DNA of 64,000 bases from Fasciolopsis buskii (lineage: Eukaryota; Platyhelminthes; Trematoda; Plagiorchiida; Fasciolidae), in assembly GCA_008360955.1 (NCBI GenBank), contig LUCM01008996.1, positions 70,286 through 134,285 on the forward strand. Reading direction: 5' to 3'. Of the stretch, positions 1-13,725 are shown piece by piece. The notes beneath the pieces were generated by a model that was not told the DNA's origin, did not search any database, and saw only the letters and a program-made list of their open reading frames with translations. How positions within the stretch are numbered: position 1 is the stretch's first letter; the number at the start of each line of letters is the position of its first letter. The position numbers and the translations under genes were made by a program.

Positions 1-22
1 CTAATTGTTGCCTGTGCTTATG

Positions 23-30
<8 letters not shown>

Positions 31-53
<23 letters not shown>

Positions 54-55
54 GT
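31..55 (+). repeat. (TG)n microsatellite
   Basis: 25 bp of TG repeat near the left edge. Confidence 0.95.
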
Positions 56-2017
56 ACGGGGAGGAGGGTGTGTTGTGAACCTTAATCCGATAGTCTAACC
101 GCACCTACGCGAACTAGTTCGCCGGTTGAGATTTTCACACTTTCTTCCATGTCATCAACTGGTCATCTCGAACCGTTTTCAATCCATTGATTGTCTCGAA
201 GACTAGTGAACAACGAGGTAGTTATTCCGTTGACATGCGCAGTACACGTCGCAACCATTTTAATCAATTCATATTTAATCCCTATTCGAAAGGCTGGACC
301 CTGGAATCAAGTACTTTACGCCTAGCCCCTGAGTTACTCACACAATTCTCCCACCATATCCTACCAACACCACGAAGATAACAACGTTCAAACGCCCAAA
401 GTCTTCGCATATCTTCCGTTCTAGACGGCCGTGATTCACAGCCACGTACAGTACCAACCTCATTGGCATTGATTATGCCAGATATTCCATGGACAAACGG
501 ATGTCACGTCTACACGACAGATACCTCAAATTAGTCAGTACCAATCGGACCTTCCGTATAAGGGGAAACACTTCATCGGATATGGGACCCCCAGGTGAAA
601 TACAGCTGCGAAGTAAGTAAATCTTGTTCCTATGCAAGAATGAGACCGGTTTTCGAGTCAATTCAGTCCTGTGTTCTTCAGCAGTATTTTACTTTTCGAA
701 GGTGGAAAGTGCATCCCAAACTTACTTACACTATTAAAACAGTGGTCCATCTTTTTGAATGGATAACCATTCATTCTGAGAACCGTTAATATTCCGGTGT
801 ACAGTAACTCCAGTGGAAAAGTATTCATGTACATGCTTTCAATGTGCATGGAAATGCTAGGGATTCTATTCTATCCACTTGCTAGTACTGGGTATTTCAG
901 TGCAATTTTTTACTCGGACAATTTGAATGTTCATAAATGCTCCGTTATCAAAACCAAGTGCAATTATAGTCATTCCCCGTTTTGCTAGTTATCTATTTAA
1001 CATAGCATTAGTTATATCATAAAAATGATTGTTCACTATCGGACAATCTTCACATTCCACGATATACTATTTTGTATCTAATTACTCAAAAAGTAGTCAC
1101 CTAATCACAGCGGTCACATGAATAGCGAATTTCATTATTTATTTCTCGGTTCCTACTGTTATTTTCAATATTACTACTTGTGTTATTACTATTATTGATG
1201 CTATTATTATCATCTGTATGAGTAATATCAAAATTATTGTAACCTGTAGGAATCATACCGAGTTCCTTCTGAGTACGTCTACATTAGCCGGTCTTGTAGC
1301 AATGCCCTAATTTTGGCAATGTGTTATTCGTCGCATCCTGCATCCGAACAATCAGCAGGTCGGGAAATATAAAAAGGAGGAATATAAAAACTGCTAGCAA
1401 ACTTCACCTGTTCTTTTTTATGCGATTGGGAAGGGAGCTGAGAAAATGCCGTTTCCCAATGTTTCGGTCAAACATTCTCCATTTGTTGTGTTTGTGAACA
1501 TGTGTGACTTGTAAAGCGACTCCTAGAAAAACAACAGAATGTAATGAAAGAGGGGGGGAGTTGAAAAGATGGCGCAGAATTTGTAAAATGCGGGTTCCGT
1601 TACACAAACAAATAGTATGTTTTCATATAAACAAAGTGACTAGATATTCGGAAGTTGATTGATGAAGCAATGGGGGCGAAAAACGGTGATCATCTGTGAC
1701 CATTTTGACTGTATACAAATCATTTTGAATACAACCGAAAACATCTTCCCGCGAATCTTTTCCGCAATTATCGCTTGATTTTTGTTCTCTCATTACAAGT
1801 AACTTTTATTGATTACTATTCTCGTTGCCCCAATCAACAATTCAATTCTCATAGGAAAAATCATTTGACTGGATGTATTTCGTCAGCCGCAGTTCGTATA
1901 ATAATAATTAATCCAGGATGAGTAATGTTCAGAAAAAAATTAATTATGATTCTTCCGTAGCTTCCATTTAGCGGCTTAACTGTTTTGGGGTACAAATTAG
2001 CGGCGTGCACGCACATG

Positions 2018-2037
2018 CACACACACACACACACACA
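2018..2037 (+). repeat. (CA)n microsatellite
   Basis: 20 bp of CA repeat. Confidence 0.94.
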
Positions 2038-2670
2038 GACAGTTGCACATACAGGAAATAGGTTAGGCGGATTTGGCTAAAGTCAAATCATGCCATGAGG
2101 CCGGTGATCAGTGCAAATTTGGTTAGGCAAACAGAGAAAAACAAACGTGCCGAGAACGGGGACGAGACTAAGGTTCGGTGGAATCCGCCTACCTGTACGA
2201 TGCACAAACATCGCTGTGTACGCACGCAAGCACGCACGCACGTATCTACGCATGCACGCGTTCGTTCACTCATAACTATCCAGCTGTCTGCTGAATTGTG
2301 ACCTCGTCATCATATGTGAGCTCACTCGAGTGATCGAATCGACAGACTCGGCATTCGACATGCAGCTCAGTTGATGTCACTTGACAGTTCCGATGAATTC
2401 CGATAACAAACAAAAAAAAAACAAGTGTCCGCTCGTGTGCGTCTCTCGTCTCGACGCTCTGGCAGCAGCTCATTGTGCCCCTAGATGATTGAGAACATCC
2501 TCGTTTCTTTTGTCACAGGCGGCAAAGTCGCCGGCCTAATACCAGTTTGCCAAATAATCTGTCGAATGCCGAGAATGTCTGACACTCTAAAACGTTGGAA
2601 TTTGCCGTGTACGGCTATTTTACTTGACTTGTCCATCGTTGTTTGAACCCCACGTGACAGTCCCTTCAAA

Positions 2671-2672
<2 letters not shown>

Positions 2673-2708
<36 letters not shown>
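2673..2708 (+). repeat. (AT)n microsatellite
   Basis: 36 bp of pure AT dinucleotides. Confidence 0.96.
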
Positions 2709-2711
<3 letters not shown>

Positions 2712-2890
2712 CGACAGCTTCAAGTACATACCAAAAGTATATATCTTACAACATTACCAGTTTAAACTGTGATACAATGATTAAATTAAAAGGGTTTCAA
2801 TGTGCCAATCCAAAATTACCTCTTCATAAGGAAGAGAATTTCGGGATTTGATAAATCTAAGGGACCGAAGCGACATCAACACCCACCCTA

Positions 2891-2921
2891 AGTAGTAGTA
2901 GTAGTAGTATTTGTTGTTGTT
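2891..2921 (+). repeat. (AGT)n/(TTG)n microsatellite
   Basis: Six AGT units followed by TTG units, a small version of the array at 31935-32405. Confidence 0.9.
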
Positions 2922-5246
2922 ATTGTTTTTAAGTAATACCGATAGCAAAATAGTAATAATAGTAGCTGCAGCGGTAGTACTGTCATCTGTTTGGGGAGCC
3001 ATGTATTCACGAAGTCTAAATAAATATTACCGAGTTTTTCATTCAGTCATCAAACAAATTGGAAAAGCTTTTCGTCCTGCATGATTCCTAATACAACGCT
3101 GGTATTAGTACTAACTTAAATTTAGTAGCCATGATGATTCAAGTTAAAAAGTCACTCTGATGACATGGTTTTTAAGACGAACAGTTTGACTACTTCAGCT
3201 GATTGGGGCTATTGTTTTGTGTCGGTTTGGGATCATTTAAAGATCAATCGCTTGTTCAGGATTTCGTGGCAGATTCTCGTAGTGAATTTGACTGCTTTCG
3301 TATAAGACGACTCCTGACCACAGACAATTATTTGCTCCGCTAGGCGCCATGTATATGCGGCAGAGTGAAAGAAACTAACTGAAACCCAGCGAATTCGATA
3401 AAATCATGCGATTCCATAATGCATCGAACCTTCAAAGATGTAAATATCACCGAACAGATTGCATTCAATGTTCTCACCGTTTACATCGTTCTCTCTGGGC
3501 CGCACGTAGACATAGTCGGTCACTCGATTATCACTGGGAATTCCCGTACTTTATTTCAATGAAACCCACAATTGGTCGAACATAACAAAATTAGTATTCC
3601 TCCAACCAAAATATGGGATGTTTTTTAGAAGACCTCGCCAAATTTATTTCGTGTGATCACACCTTTTTCAAAAACGTTCGAACGCGGACTGTTTCAACGA
3701 TTCCCATTGAGCGACCAATAAAATTTTCACGGAAAGATGAAGTACCATAGAACAAGGTAAATTTATAAGCCATTGCTTGGCTCAACTGGTCCACGTGTGA
3801 TAACCTGTCACATACTTGTCATATCCCGGGAGATCATTTCTACTGTCCGTTTGAACTTTGGGAATAAAATTTCTTGGATGTCGTTTGCCTCATTTGTCAA
3901 ACTAATCCAACTCAAAATGGCCGGTCTACTGTATCAATGACGGGCGCCTTCAGTGTACAGGAAAACCTGAATCACTTTTGATGATTTTGGACCCATTTCT
4001 GCAGACATATACTGTTCGATGTCCATAATCTCGTTTGACAATGATCATCCGTCAATGTGAGCCACCTTGTTTGTCGTCCTTTGGGTTCCCCGGGACGCTT
4101 TCAGATAGTTACTTCGATCACGTTTAATTGTTCTCTTCTATAAGTAGCCTTAGGCGATGTAACGTGTATAATGTTTGCAATCCCGTTCGTTTTTTCTCTC
4201 TATTTGCATTTTCTAGTGAATGGTCTCTACCTAATAAACGATATCTGCTCTACTGAAATACTGATATGCTTGTCGGAGAGAGGAAGAATACAGTCTACAT
4301 TATCACTTGTCCAAAACACAGGGACTTCAAGACCTTGTAACACGGCTCAGTAGGTTCTGAAAAAAACTGAGAAACCGACTGGCAACCACGCAAACACGCT
4401 GTTCCTCTTGTTATACCTCAAGATAGGTAGTCACAAATACTGTCCTCTTCCTATTCAGCAACTAGTGATGATCTCAAGGTCATATTCAGTTGATTAGGTC
4501 AATTTTGTCTGCGTCTACAGCACTTCGTCTACTGACCAACAATGTCTACATTGATGTAGAACCGAAAACAAAAAGATGCACCTTTCGAATTGTTTTGTTT
4601 TACTAACGCCACTGCCATGGCCAGTTTCGGACATTATCTTTATGCATTCCACCATAGGTCGTCCATGTTCGATTTGAAGCCACAGCCGGCTTGCTAATAC
4701 AAACACAATCCGAAATTGCTGGACTCTGATAACAACCGTTTCGTTAAGCAAAAATAACAGCACATACCAAACTCCCCCAAACGGGCCCATCCTCATTGTT
4801 TCACATGAACCTTTCTGAAACTCGGTTGATATCATGCAAAGACGCATCCTAAAAAATGTGCTGATGATTTCCGGTGTATCTGATTGTTTTTAGGGTGGGT
4901 GTGGGTTGGGGTGGAAACGTGATGGCGCATTTTATTATGTCCATTTGTATAATATACCGGTAAATTACTACACTTACGCCTTGGTTATTTTTGCATTTAA
5001 ATCCATTACGAGACCGTGCACAGTTTCGAAATTTCACTTTGATTTGTGTCGTATTAATAGGTTCTACCGACGACTTTCATTATGATATCCAAAACATGAG
5101 GTTTGAAGGAATATAGTACAAACCTTGTATTTTTAAGGATTTTTTTCTTCTGGCATTTCTTTCATTAAACTGTCCCTAGTAACTTTGAGGCCAGACCGTC
5201 TGGCTATATGTCATCTTATGTCGAAAGACAATAGGATAACCAACTC

Positions 5247-5268
5247 ATATATATATATATATATATAT
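5247..5268 (+). repeat. (AT)n microsatellite
   Basis: 22 bp of AT repeat. Confidence 0.93.
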
Positions 5269-8145
5269 GCGATCGCCAGAATTTCATTTGGATGACAGGA
5301 GTGTGAATGGATCGAGAATGCCTTCGATAATGACAACTGTGATCTCTGGTTGTGTCAGTGTGTGTTATGCGCAAAAACCTACAGAACGGCGACTGTAGAA
5401 GCTCAAGTTGGTATATTTTGGATCAGTGATAGGTAGATCATTCAACAAAGGTTTCTGGAAAAAACTCGGTCGGTTTCACGATTATTGACGCGCTTCATCC
5501 ACATCTTTGCACACTCTGGTGTTGAGACTGCAAGTAGTTTGGGTGCATGCTCGTCATCTTGAAGCGGTTATAGTTTCCAGAGTCCTGAAAGTTTTACCTT
5601 CGTTCAGCCATCCCGAAAGCTAATTTTTCAATGGCGGCCAGATACTAGTTATGGTCACTATCCCCAGCTGTAGCTGATTTAAGCCAGTCGACAGAGTTCT
5701 GCATGACAAATACAACAAAGCAGTGGACAGTTATTAGAATGACTGCGCCACTTTTCACGTTATTTCGGAACTTCGTCCCAACTATTCAGAATTATGTCAG
5801 ATCTATTGGGAAATGGCATTCAGTTGACTTACTGAGATCTGTGAGTAGGCCTGTGCAGTGATTAATTTTACATGAGCACATGTGAGCGTTCAAACTGTAA
5901 CGTGCACTGATTATCAGTGAATTGCTCCACAATCTGCGAGCAGTTGTGCTCTCGCGAGGTCTCATAACAGAGACAGATTCTTACTGAATTCTGAATATTT
6001 TTGACATGGGTGCGAATAGTTTTGACGTAAATGCGATTTAACGCAAGAAATGATATAGACAATCGTGAACAAAGATGTCTTCATTAAATGAACATTACAA
6101 ACGGCCTAGCCTAAAATGGGCGATGCGCAAACGCATGTGACCTTCTTCTTGGGAGTGTACCCGTTCAGAATAACAAATTGTTAAAAAGAGTAAGGTGGAT
6201 AATTATACATATGGAAAACAAAAAAGGTTACAGATATGCTGAAAGGCTGAAATTTTAACCTGGTCTCAGAGACAAATGGTTCATTTCGTTCATAAGCATT
6301 ACTTAGAATGTAGGGCCGGGTGGTACTGGTTTTCCCGAACAGAAATATCAGCCATGACTGTGAAGTTACCTTAGTCCAACTTTGGCTTTCCTATTACGCT
6401 ACAAATGACAGACAGTTTTAGGACACTAAGGTGTCAACAGATCTTATGTACTTATTTAAACGTCCAGTTGCCCTTAGCAACTAGTAACTTCGTCCGATAG
6501 AGTATGTTCGGGGTTATCGTGAACCAAAGACACTATAAGCATCCGGGCCACAACACACTGTTGAGATTAAAGGTGTCTTACACAAACCGCCTCGAACAAA
6601 GGACCGAATAATCGAACAGACAGCAGAACTCTGAGTACTGAGAATTTGAGTAGGAGTAAAAGAAACAATGGATGATTCTGCTATTCCTCGTGCTTTTATT
6701 GATCCAGTTCACTGCGTACGCATTTTCTGGAAACACTCTTTTTTCCAAGGATAACAACCACGTGCGGTATTAAGAGAAAATTTTTTAAAGCATTATTTAT
6801 TATAACTTCCTTACTTGATAACTATGAGCATATTTGATTTTCCCAACTAATCAATAATCAAACTGTGGCTGAGGATAACAATGAGTGTATTCGCGTATGT
6901 TTTTTATAATTCGTTCGCGTGAATATTCACAGTCCAAGCATGAGGAAATCGAATTTTCTCTTAGTTCTTTCACGGACGGCGGCAATTGGCATTTTTCCTT
7001 CTCCGATCTACATTTAGCAACCTTCACTGATCTATTTTTCTTTTTAACCCGAACGACCAATTGATGACTGGGAATTCGCATGGGTAAGACGATTGCTTGA
7101 TTGGTTAGTCTCGCTGTCGCTCTGACCATTCTTGTCTTAGTCAGACCGAATTACGTAGGGGTAACCCAAGTCCTATTGCCTTATAGACTAGCAACCTTTT
7201 CAACCACGAAATCAGACAACATTGATTTCGAAGGTTATAGTGATGACAATTCATGAAGCAATGAAGGTTATTGATTACCAATAAACCAATCGAATGTTCG
7301 GGTATTTAGGTTGATCTGACTGTTGTTTCTACGACAAATCCTGGAAAATTCACATGAACTTACGAAAGATAGACGATTGAAATGATGGTCATATCCAAAA
7401 TAAATATGCATACAATTTTTGGTATGCGGTATCAACACTTGTGTTTCTGAGACGAATTGACTTATCGCCTGGCGTGCCACCGAAATGTTTGACTCAGTAG
7501 GATGTGCCAAATTATAAAAAACACTTTTTCACTAAACCCACCCCCCAAAAAAATAATCGTAATCTACAGGCAGATACACATATATTAACGCGTTCTCTGT
7601 CGCATATTCCGTTTTCAAATTTGTTCGTGCGTGTGGGTAGCACATCTGGATGTTCACTTGGTGGAACAATAGTTCGATTCATTACAATAGAATATACCCT
7701 TGAAAGTCAGTAGGTTTGAGCAGAACAGCCATATCGCGAGCATCTAATGATTCTCGTTCTCCGTACATGTATTATTTGTGCACACATATACTAACAACTA
7801 AATCGGAACGCATGAAAACAACTGATCAGATCACATGGACGCCAAACGTGAATTCATTTTCGTTTCTTGCCACGCAGGTTTTGATTGGCCGGTTCGGACA
7901 ATGAATAACGCGGTAGAAAGTGACCGCCGGGCAGTAAGACTTATCTCTGTGACTTCTCGCTTACCTTTGGCCAGCAGTGGGACCTTGATTCAACCACACG
8001 ACAACACCCGTGTATGTACACCTACAACTGATCTAAGAAACGAAACCGATCGCCAACCGTTCTTCTGCCGTTCCGCCCTCAATGTGAGGGGACAAACGGA
8101 AGCAAGTGATACCGGGAGAAGCATGCTTTATGCGTGTGCATGTGC

Positions 8146-8162
8146 GTGTGTGTGTGTGTGTG
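8146..8162 (+). repeat. (GT)n microsatellite
   Basis: 17 bp of pure GT repeat inside a longer GT/GC-rich tract. Confidence 0.9.
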
Positions 8163-8577
8163 CATCTGTCTGTGTACACTGGATGACGTGAAGCATAACT
8201 GAACTTGGTTGGTCACGTATTGATTGATACCCACTAAAGAATCCTGGCCAGTAGTCATAGGATTGTCACAACTGGCTAGCGGGCAGACAGACAAACTGCA
8301 TGGGCTATCTTGACCCTCTCACTCGTCTGTCCAGTTACTCTGCTGTGGTTGGTCAATGTGTAAATCTACTCTCTTTCTTTCTCTCCATCTCCGACTGCCC
8401 CAGCTAACTGGTCCGTTTCTCATGACGTTCATGCGGACATTGCACGGACAGTGGTTGGCTGAATGAGCGTGGTCCAGTCAGGAGGGACAGTCAGTGTTCA
8501 CGAGATCCCGCCCACCATCACTTGTGGTCAATACCACCACCCCAAACAATAAACGTGGTCGCACATTTCTGGTAGCT

Positions 8578-9183
8578 CTATCTCTTGAACTGCTCGAACG
8601 AGCTACCATAACGCACCATCAGACCGGAGTCGGAAACGGTCCTGTTTGGTGTTGACCGCCTTGTATAAGTGTACGTATGTGTGTAGTCTTGCACGCAAGA
8701 ATCCATGTGAAATCTGTCGTTCAAATGAACAGAGACTAGGTCAGGGTATATCTGGCATAAAACTCCATGGGTAGGGGGTATTGTGTGGATAAGGCGATTG
8801 TTGAAGACGAGACTATTGTGGTGAGTCGTCCACCGTAAGCAAGGACAGAAATGGACGAATGGATGGACGGACAAACGGATGGACAGATAGTTGGAAAAAT
8901 GGGTGGTCACGTTTGCGTTTGCGTTCGAATGTGGTGCGTTCGCGCTTACATGCGTTCTATCTGTGAACGTAAAACTATCTACGTATGTGTGGGCTTGGTT
9001 AACAAACGGAACACTAGCTAAGTGACAAGGTGGTTGACGAGCCGAAGGGAGCAATTGGTCATCGATAACGGAACTGTTTGATCTGCCTGCATTAGCAGCA
9101 CCACGCATTGCGATCGGTCTATGACGATAGTAGTGGATAAGAGCACCAGAACTAACTGACTCGTCCCGTCTCAAACGTACCAA
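8578..9183 (-). other. Unrecognised 201-codon open frame
   Basis: The second-longest uninterrupted frame of the window. The product is rich in His, Ser, Thr and Arg, with no recognisable domain, signal peptide or membrane segment and a partly low-complexity stretch (NANANVTTH, THTYTYT). No clear splice sites bracket it. It may be a chance frame in unusually stop-poor sequence or an unknown exon. Confidence 0.15.
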
Positions 9184-9937
9184 ATCTCAAAGACTGAACA
9201 TATATTGGCTTTGTGTCGTAGAGACGGAAATGAAACCGATTCAACCATTTTCATCGCACCTATCATCATCACCTTCGCCGGTACCGCAGCAAAGGCATTC
9301 AATCAATGGAGCACCGTATTTACCGAAATCCACACCCGGACTGGGTAAGCTGATAAACTACACCCATGGCTAGGTTATTTTCGTCTTTTTAAAAAAATCA
9401 GATCAAACACTTTCGTGACCGTTCAGCACGGATACTCGAGTACCGTTTGATTGGATTTCATTACACAAGATGTCCTCCTATGAATGGCATTCCATACGGA
9501 AAGTCCTGTCATGGCTAAAGATTCTATACGCATTGAAAACACCTTGTTTGCCCTCTCAGAAAGCGTTATTCAAAGTGTATGCTCACCGAATCCGGAATAC
9601 GCTTGTAATCAGTAGCCCGGACTAATTTTTTTCATCTTAGTTTACATTTTGTGAACAGCCACCTAACGGCTATTGCCCATAGTCATCATAGGTCAGATTT
9701 GTAGAAGACCCAATTCAGGTTCACGGTTCTGAAATTCTTTCACCCATCAGGTCATTCTCCACCAATAAATCAGTTCGACATGTATTCGTAGCACGAAGTC
9801 AGTTTCTCTCCGTTTTCACCTTCAATTAGTTCTTGCATGAAATTTTGTAATCATTGAGCATTATGAGTGTTCACAGTACGTCTCAAATAGATGCAGATCA
9901 AAACGGGAAAATTATGCATTCCTCCCGTCATTCATTC

Positions 9938-9942
<5 letters not shown>

Positions 9943-9974
<32 letters not shown>
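9943..9974 (+). repeat. (AC)n microsatellite
   Basis: About 32 bp of AC repeat. Confidence 0.93.
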
Positions 9975-9975
<1 letters not shown>

Positions 9976-10496
9976 ACCCGGGATGGTTCGACTGTGAAGA
10001 CTAATAGTAGATCGTACTTGTGGACAATGCTCAATCCATCTCGACCGTCCACACAAACAAATGGTAATGCATACATGATTGAACACTTGTCTCCTCGCGT
10101 ACATTGTCAATTATATTTCGACAGTCAACAATAAGTGAGTTGTCTCGAAATGACAAAATCAACACACATGAAGGGATAGTTGATGATAGTCAACTCGGTT
10201 CAGGTTTCACGCCACCCGGTGGGCACTTCCGTCCACTGCCCACCTATTATTCAATTAAATGAAAATCACAAATTGAAAGAGCCCAACATAACTGCAGTCG
10301 GGCTGCATTTTTTGTTGGTTAAATGACTGTTGTCTTGCTTCCGAATGGGATTAGACGGATTGAATATATTGGTAATGAAATTAGCAACCGTTTACTTCTA
10401 CCTCTTTGTTCTCTGACTTTTTGTTGTCCTTATTGCAAATGACTCAAATAATGAGTAGTTTGTGATCAACTTACTTGTCATATTTTCGTGGTCGTG

Positions 10497-10536
10497 TGTA
10501 CGTGTGTGTATGTGTGTGTATGTGTGTGTGTGTGTG
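10497..10536 (+). repeat. Interrupted (GT)n microsatellite
   Basis: GT repeat interrupted by two GTAT units. Confidence 0.9.
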
Positions 10537-12201
10537 CACAACTGACCGTAAATGTTTCATTTACATCTTGTGGTACTAACAAGGAAACACTGTTAAGCAA
10601 ACCCGATTCCCGAGTAGTCGTGGCAATTGAAACGTAGTTCACGAGGGTTGGTTATAATGGTAATGGCCTGGGTGAGAGAATTGATTTAATCCGACCGCGT
10701 ATGGCATATCCAGACCATATTCCGCATTATTTCGGATTCACTGAAAAATTGTTTAGCTAATTGTAATTTTTGTTTGCAATAAATTTGAAACGTGATCTAT
10801 CCTACACGATAATATTCGTGCGTACGAGCTGATTATCTGTCCACTGGTAGCTGTCCGTATACGTATAATATGTTACGGTAAAGAGACACAAATTGGAATA
10901 ATTTCGACACAGTTCCGAAAGAATGTGAGAAATGATAGGCCGCGTCAGCTCGGTGATGTCACCCGGAAAGCACATCAGTTTCCGTGTTTGTATAACATAT
11001 TATTATTCGAACTAAAATTGCAACATTTTATAAGCGGTTTGCAATTCCTCAACCTAGAGGAAAACAAATTTATTGTGCTTGAATTATGATCTCTTGGATA
11101 CACTAACAGTTTCCTACATCTAAGTTTTGTTACCGGCTTGCTGATTTGTTCAGCATAATTATTCGACAGATCATTTACTTTAAAATCCGAGTTGGATGGC
11201 ATAATTTTTGTCCTACTGATTTGTCGATATGAAAATTTCGGACAACTCAGTAAGATATTTTTTTTAGCAACAGCTTTCGCTTTTTGTTTGATTGAAACGT
11301 GAAATTTGCTTCTGGTTCACTTTCACAAACGTGGCCCATTTTTGCTCAAAAAAAGTTGTAAAAGATGAAACAATTTTAGTTTCGGATAACTGTAATACGC
11401 CCTAATAACCGGTAAGCAAATAGAATGTCACTTACTTGTCACAAACAGAGATGTCAAGTGTAATAAGTTACAGGTTATGATGTTATAATATCATAGACAA
11501 TTGTATATCTGAGTATATTTCCAATTGGTCCACTGTCCAGTGTTTCCGGAAGGCATGCAATCTCCTACTTTTAGCCCTAATCATACACGTCTCGAATTCA
11601 GACAAGATTGTTGCTTTAATAGTGACATTAACAAATTGGCTTACTTTGTGTTCACGTGGTTAAGCCCAACTGGAAATGTTCAATGCACCATTGCAAAACG
11701 TCAGTCGCTAGTTGTGAAAGAAGTAATGCATCTTTTTGAGTGTCATTCATGGGACCTTATTCACATCCCTTGTTGCCGTGAAGCTTCGAGAATGTATATG
11801 ATCATTAAAATGGTATAGAATATTCAGTTTGTACTTTTGATGCCTTGCGCTACAAATGACTTTTTTAGGTGATCATTAGAGAATTCATTTTCTGTATCTT
11901 CCATCTCATTATTTTTTACTAGTAATTTCAAAGAGAAAATGCTATATCCATGATCGTATATATTGGTGGGTTATTGACAAATAACGGAGAGAAAGATGTT
12001 CGATCATTTTTCGCGCATTCCATCGATTCACTAGATAAATAGTGGGTAAACGAAGTAGCCGCAGATAACGGTTCCTTTCGGCATAGAATTCTGGACCCCA
12101 GTGACAAGTGGCCATGTCTCACCTATCGAGAATTTTATTCGCTCTTTGCCACTCCAGGTTCACATTCGTTTGTCCCTCTCCGGCATGACTTTAGGAGAAG
12201 G

Positions 12202-12224
12202 CACACACACACACACACACACAC
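12202..12224 (+). repeat. (CA)n microsatellite
   Basis: 23 bp of CA repeat. Confidence 0.93.
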
Positions 12225-12944
12225 TAAATGGATGTTTGAGACACGTATTAATAACAAATTGAGTGCACAACGCAAAGTTTCCTATCCTCCCATGAAGTTT
12301 CAGAAGTGGCCGTGGTCGTCCTATTTCCGGTTACCAATATCCGATACCCATTAACTGTTAATTAAAACCAGTATCTCATGCATTAGGCAAACCTTGTCGA
12401 TTCTATGAGTAGGAAATATTCGCCGTTCGATCTTTTCCTTCAGTTCAAATACAAATTTCCCTCTTCTAGAGTGGTGGTCGTAATCGTGTGACCAAACGAA
12501 ACAAGTTGCCGCGTGCAGTCGAACGAAGGATTATTGTGTTGTGGTCCAATTTTGTGGTTGATTTAAGCTTGTGGAAACAATTTAGTCTTTAGAGGCCTCA
12601 TTTTATCGAAGGCTATGTGCAATGTTGACTGGGTCACTTCGAACATCTCACTAGTGTGGTTCACCTTTGATGAAAATTACGCACAGGTAACACATAACAG
12701 AATGGGGCCAGCACCGTATATGCAAGTATTTTTCGTCCAAATTTGTCGACATTGTAAAGTGTAAAGTACAAACACTAATATAATATATATAACATATAGT
12801 ATAATAGTGGAACAAAACACGTAAGGGAAGCATTCTGGTGCCCAACACTGATATAATGAACTAATACAAATACGTAATGGTTTTAAGTACAAGTAATTAC
12901 AAACGCATTTAACCAGAAAACAAACACGTCCGATAATATGGTAA

Positions 12945-13674
12945 GATGAGGTCAAAACTGAAGTTGAAAGGTCGTGTGTACTTTGCCACAGGGCGCTCAG
13001 TTCTGTTGTACGGTTGCAAGTCATGGAATATTCGTGTGGGAGATGTTAGTCGGTTTTGAGGTTTTCGACCACCGATTTTTACGTAGTACGGCTAGGATTG
13101 AGTGTATTGACCGGGTGAGTACTGTGGAGGTCAGGAATCTAGTACTGGGTGTTTCATCTCAGAATATCGCATATGAACATATGAAACTTGGTAGAATAAG
13201 CTAGTTGGGTCACGTGTTGTGTATGTCGAACACTTCTCTACCATGTCGTGTCCTATTTGGCGTTCCTGACGCCGAGTAGAGGAAGCCATGTGGAAGTCAG
13301 CAAATGAGGTGGCAACGTGGAATGAGAAAATCCACAGCAAACTTAAGTAAAGTAGGTGTCTCAGGTCTTGTTCGTTGAGGTACGGAAGATTCGTCAACTA
13401 GCTGGTTGGAGACACTGAAGGATATGACAGTGAACCGTGAACCGTGAACAGTGGTGATCGTGTTGTCATTTTCTATCGAATCAGATCGATTGCAAATGTA
13501 CGTTGGTACAGTTACACTATGTTCCGTGTATTGGCTGCAGCAGCATCTTATCTTTTCCTGCCTGTGTAGGTCCACTCGCGGTTGCCCTTACATATTCACT
13601 CTTTTTATAGAAGCATCTAACTGTGGGGAAAAGGCAGCGGTCAGTGAGGCTTGCCTTGCTGCTTAACGCCGAAC

Positions 13675-13724
<50 letters not shown>
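12945..13724 (+). mobile_element. 3' end of an RTE-like non-LTR retrotransposon (decayed)
   Basis: Conceptual translation in shifting frames gives the C-terminal end typical of RTE-like LINE polyproteins. In order these are KLKGRVYFATGRSVLLYGC (about 12960-13015), then after a frameshift EVFDHRFLRSTARIECIDRV (about 13060-13115), then VEVRNLVLG, then LGHVLCMSNTSLPCRVLF (about 13205-13260), then MRWQRGMRKSTANLSKVG and SWLETLKDMTVNR. In intact relatives these blocks follow the reverse-transcriptase domain. Several stops and at least one frameshift show it is dead. The 3' end runs into a (GAT)16 microsatellite, the kind of simple-repeat tail known for RTE elements. The endonuclease and RT core are missing here, so this is a 5'-truncated copy. 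Confidence 0.8.
13675..13724 (+). repeat. (GAT)n microsatellite, tail of the RTE-like LINE
   Basis: About 16 uninterrupted GAT units directly follow the LINE 3' region (TTGCTGCTTAACGCCGAAC). RTE elements commonly end in short tandem repeats instead of poly(A), so this run is probably the element's tail, later expanded. Confidence 0.85.

Positions 13725-13725
<1 letters not shown>

Larger units (their letters stand above)
56..12900. other. Intergenic or intronic sequence without a recognised gene
   Basis: Apart from the microsatellites and the 201-codon frame listed separately, I see only short chance frames (for example 4515-4847 minus, 6851-7129 minus, 7835-8191 plus, 11525-11818 plus) with no domain. 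It could be the upstream intron space of the BCL11-like gene, since that gene lacks its 5' exons here. Confidence 0.6.
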
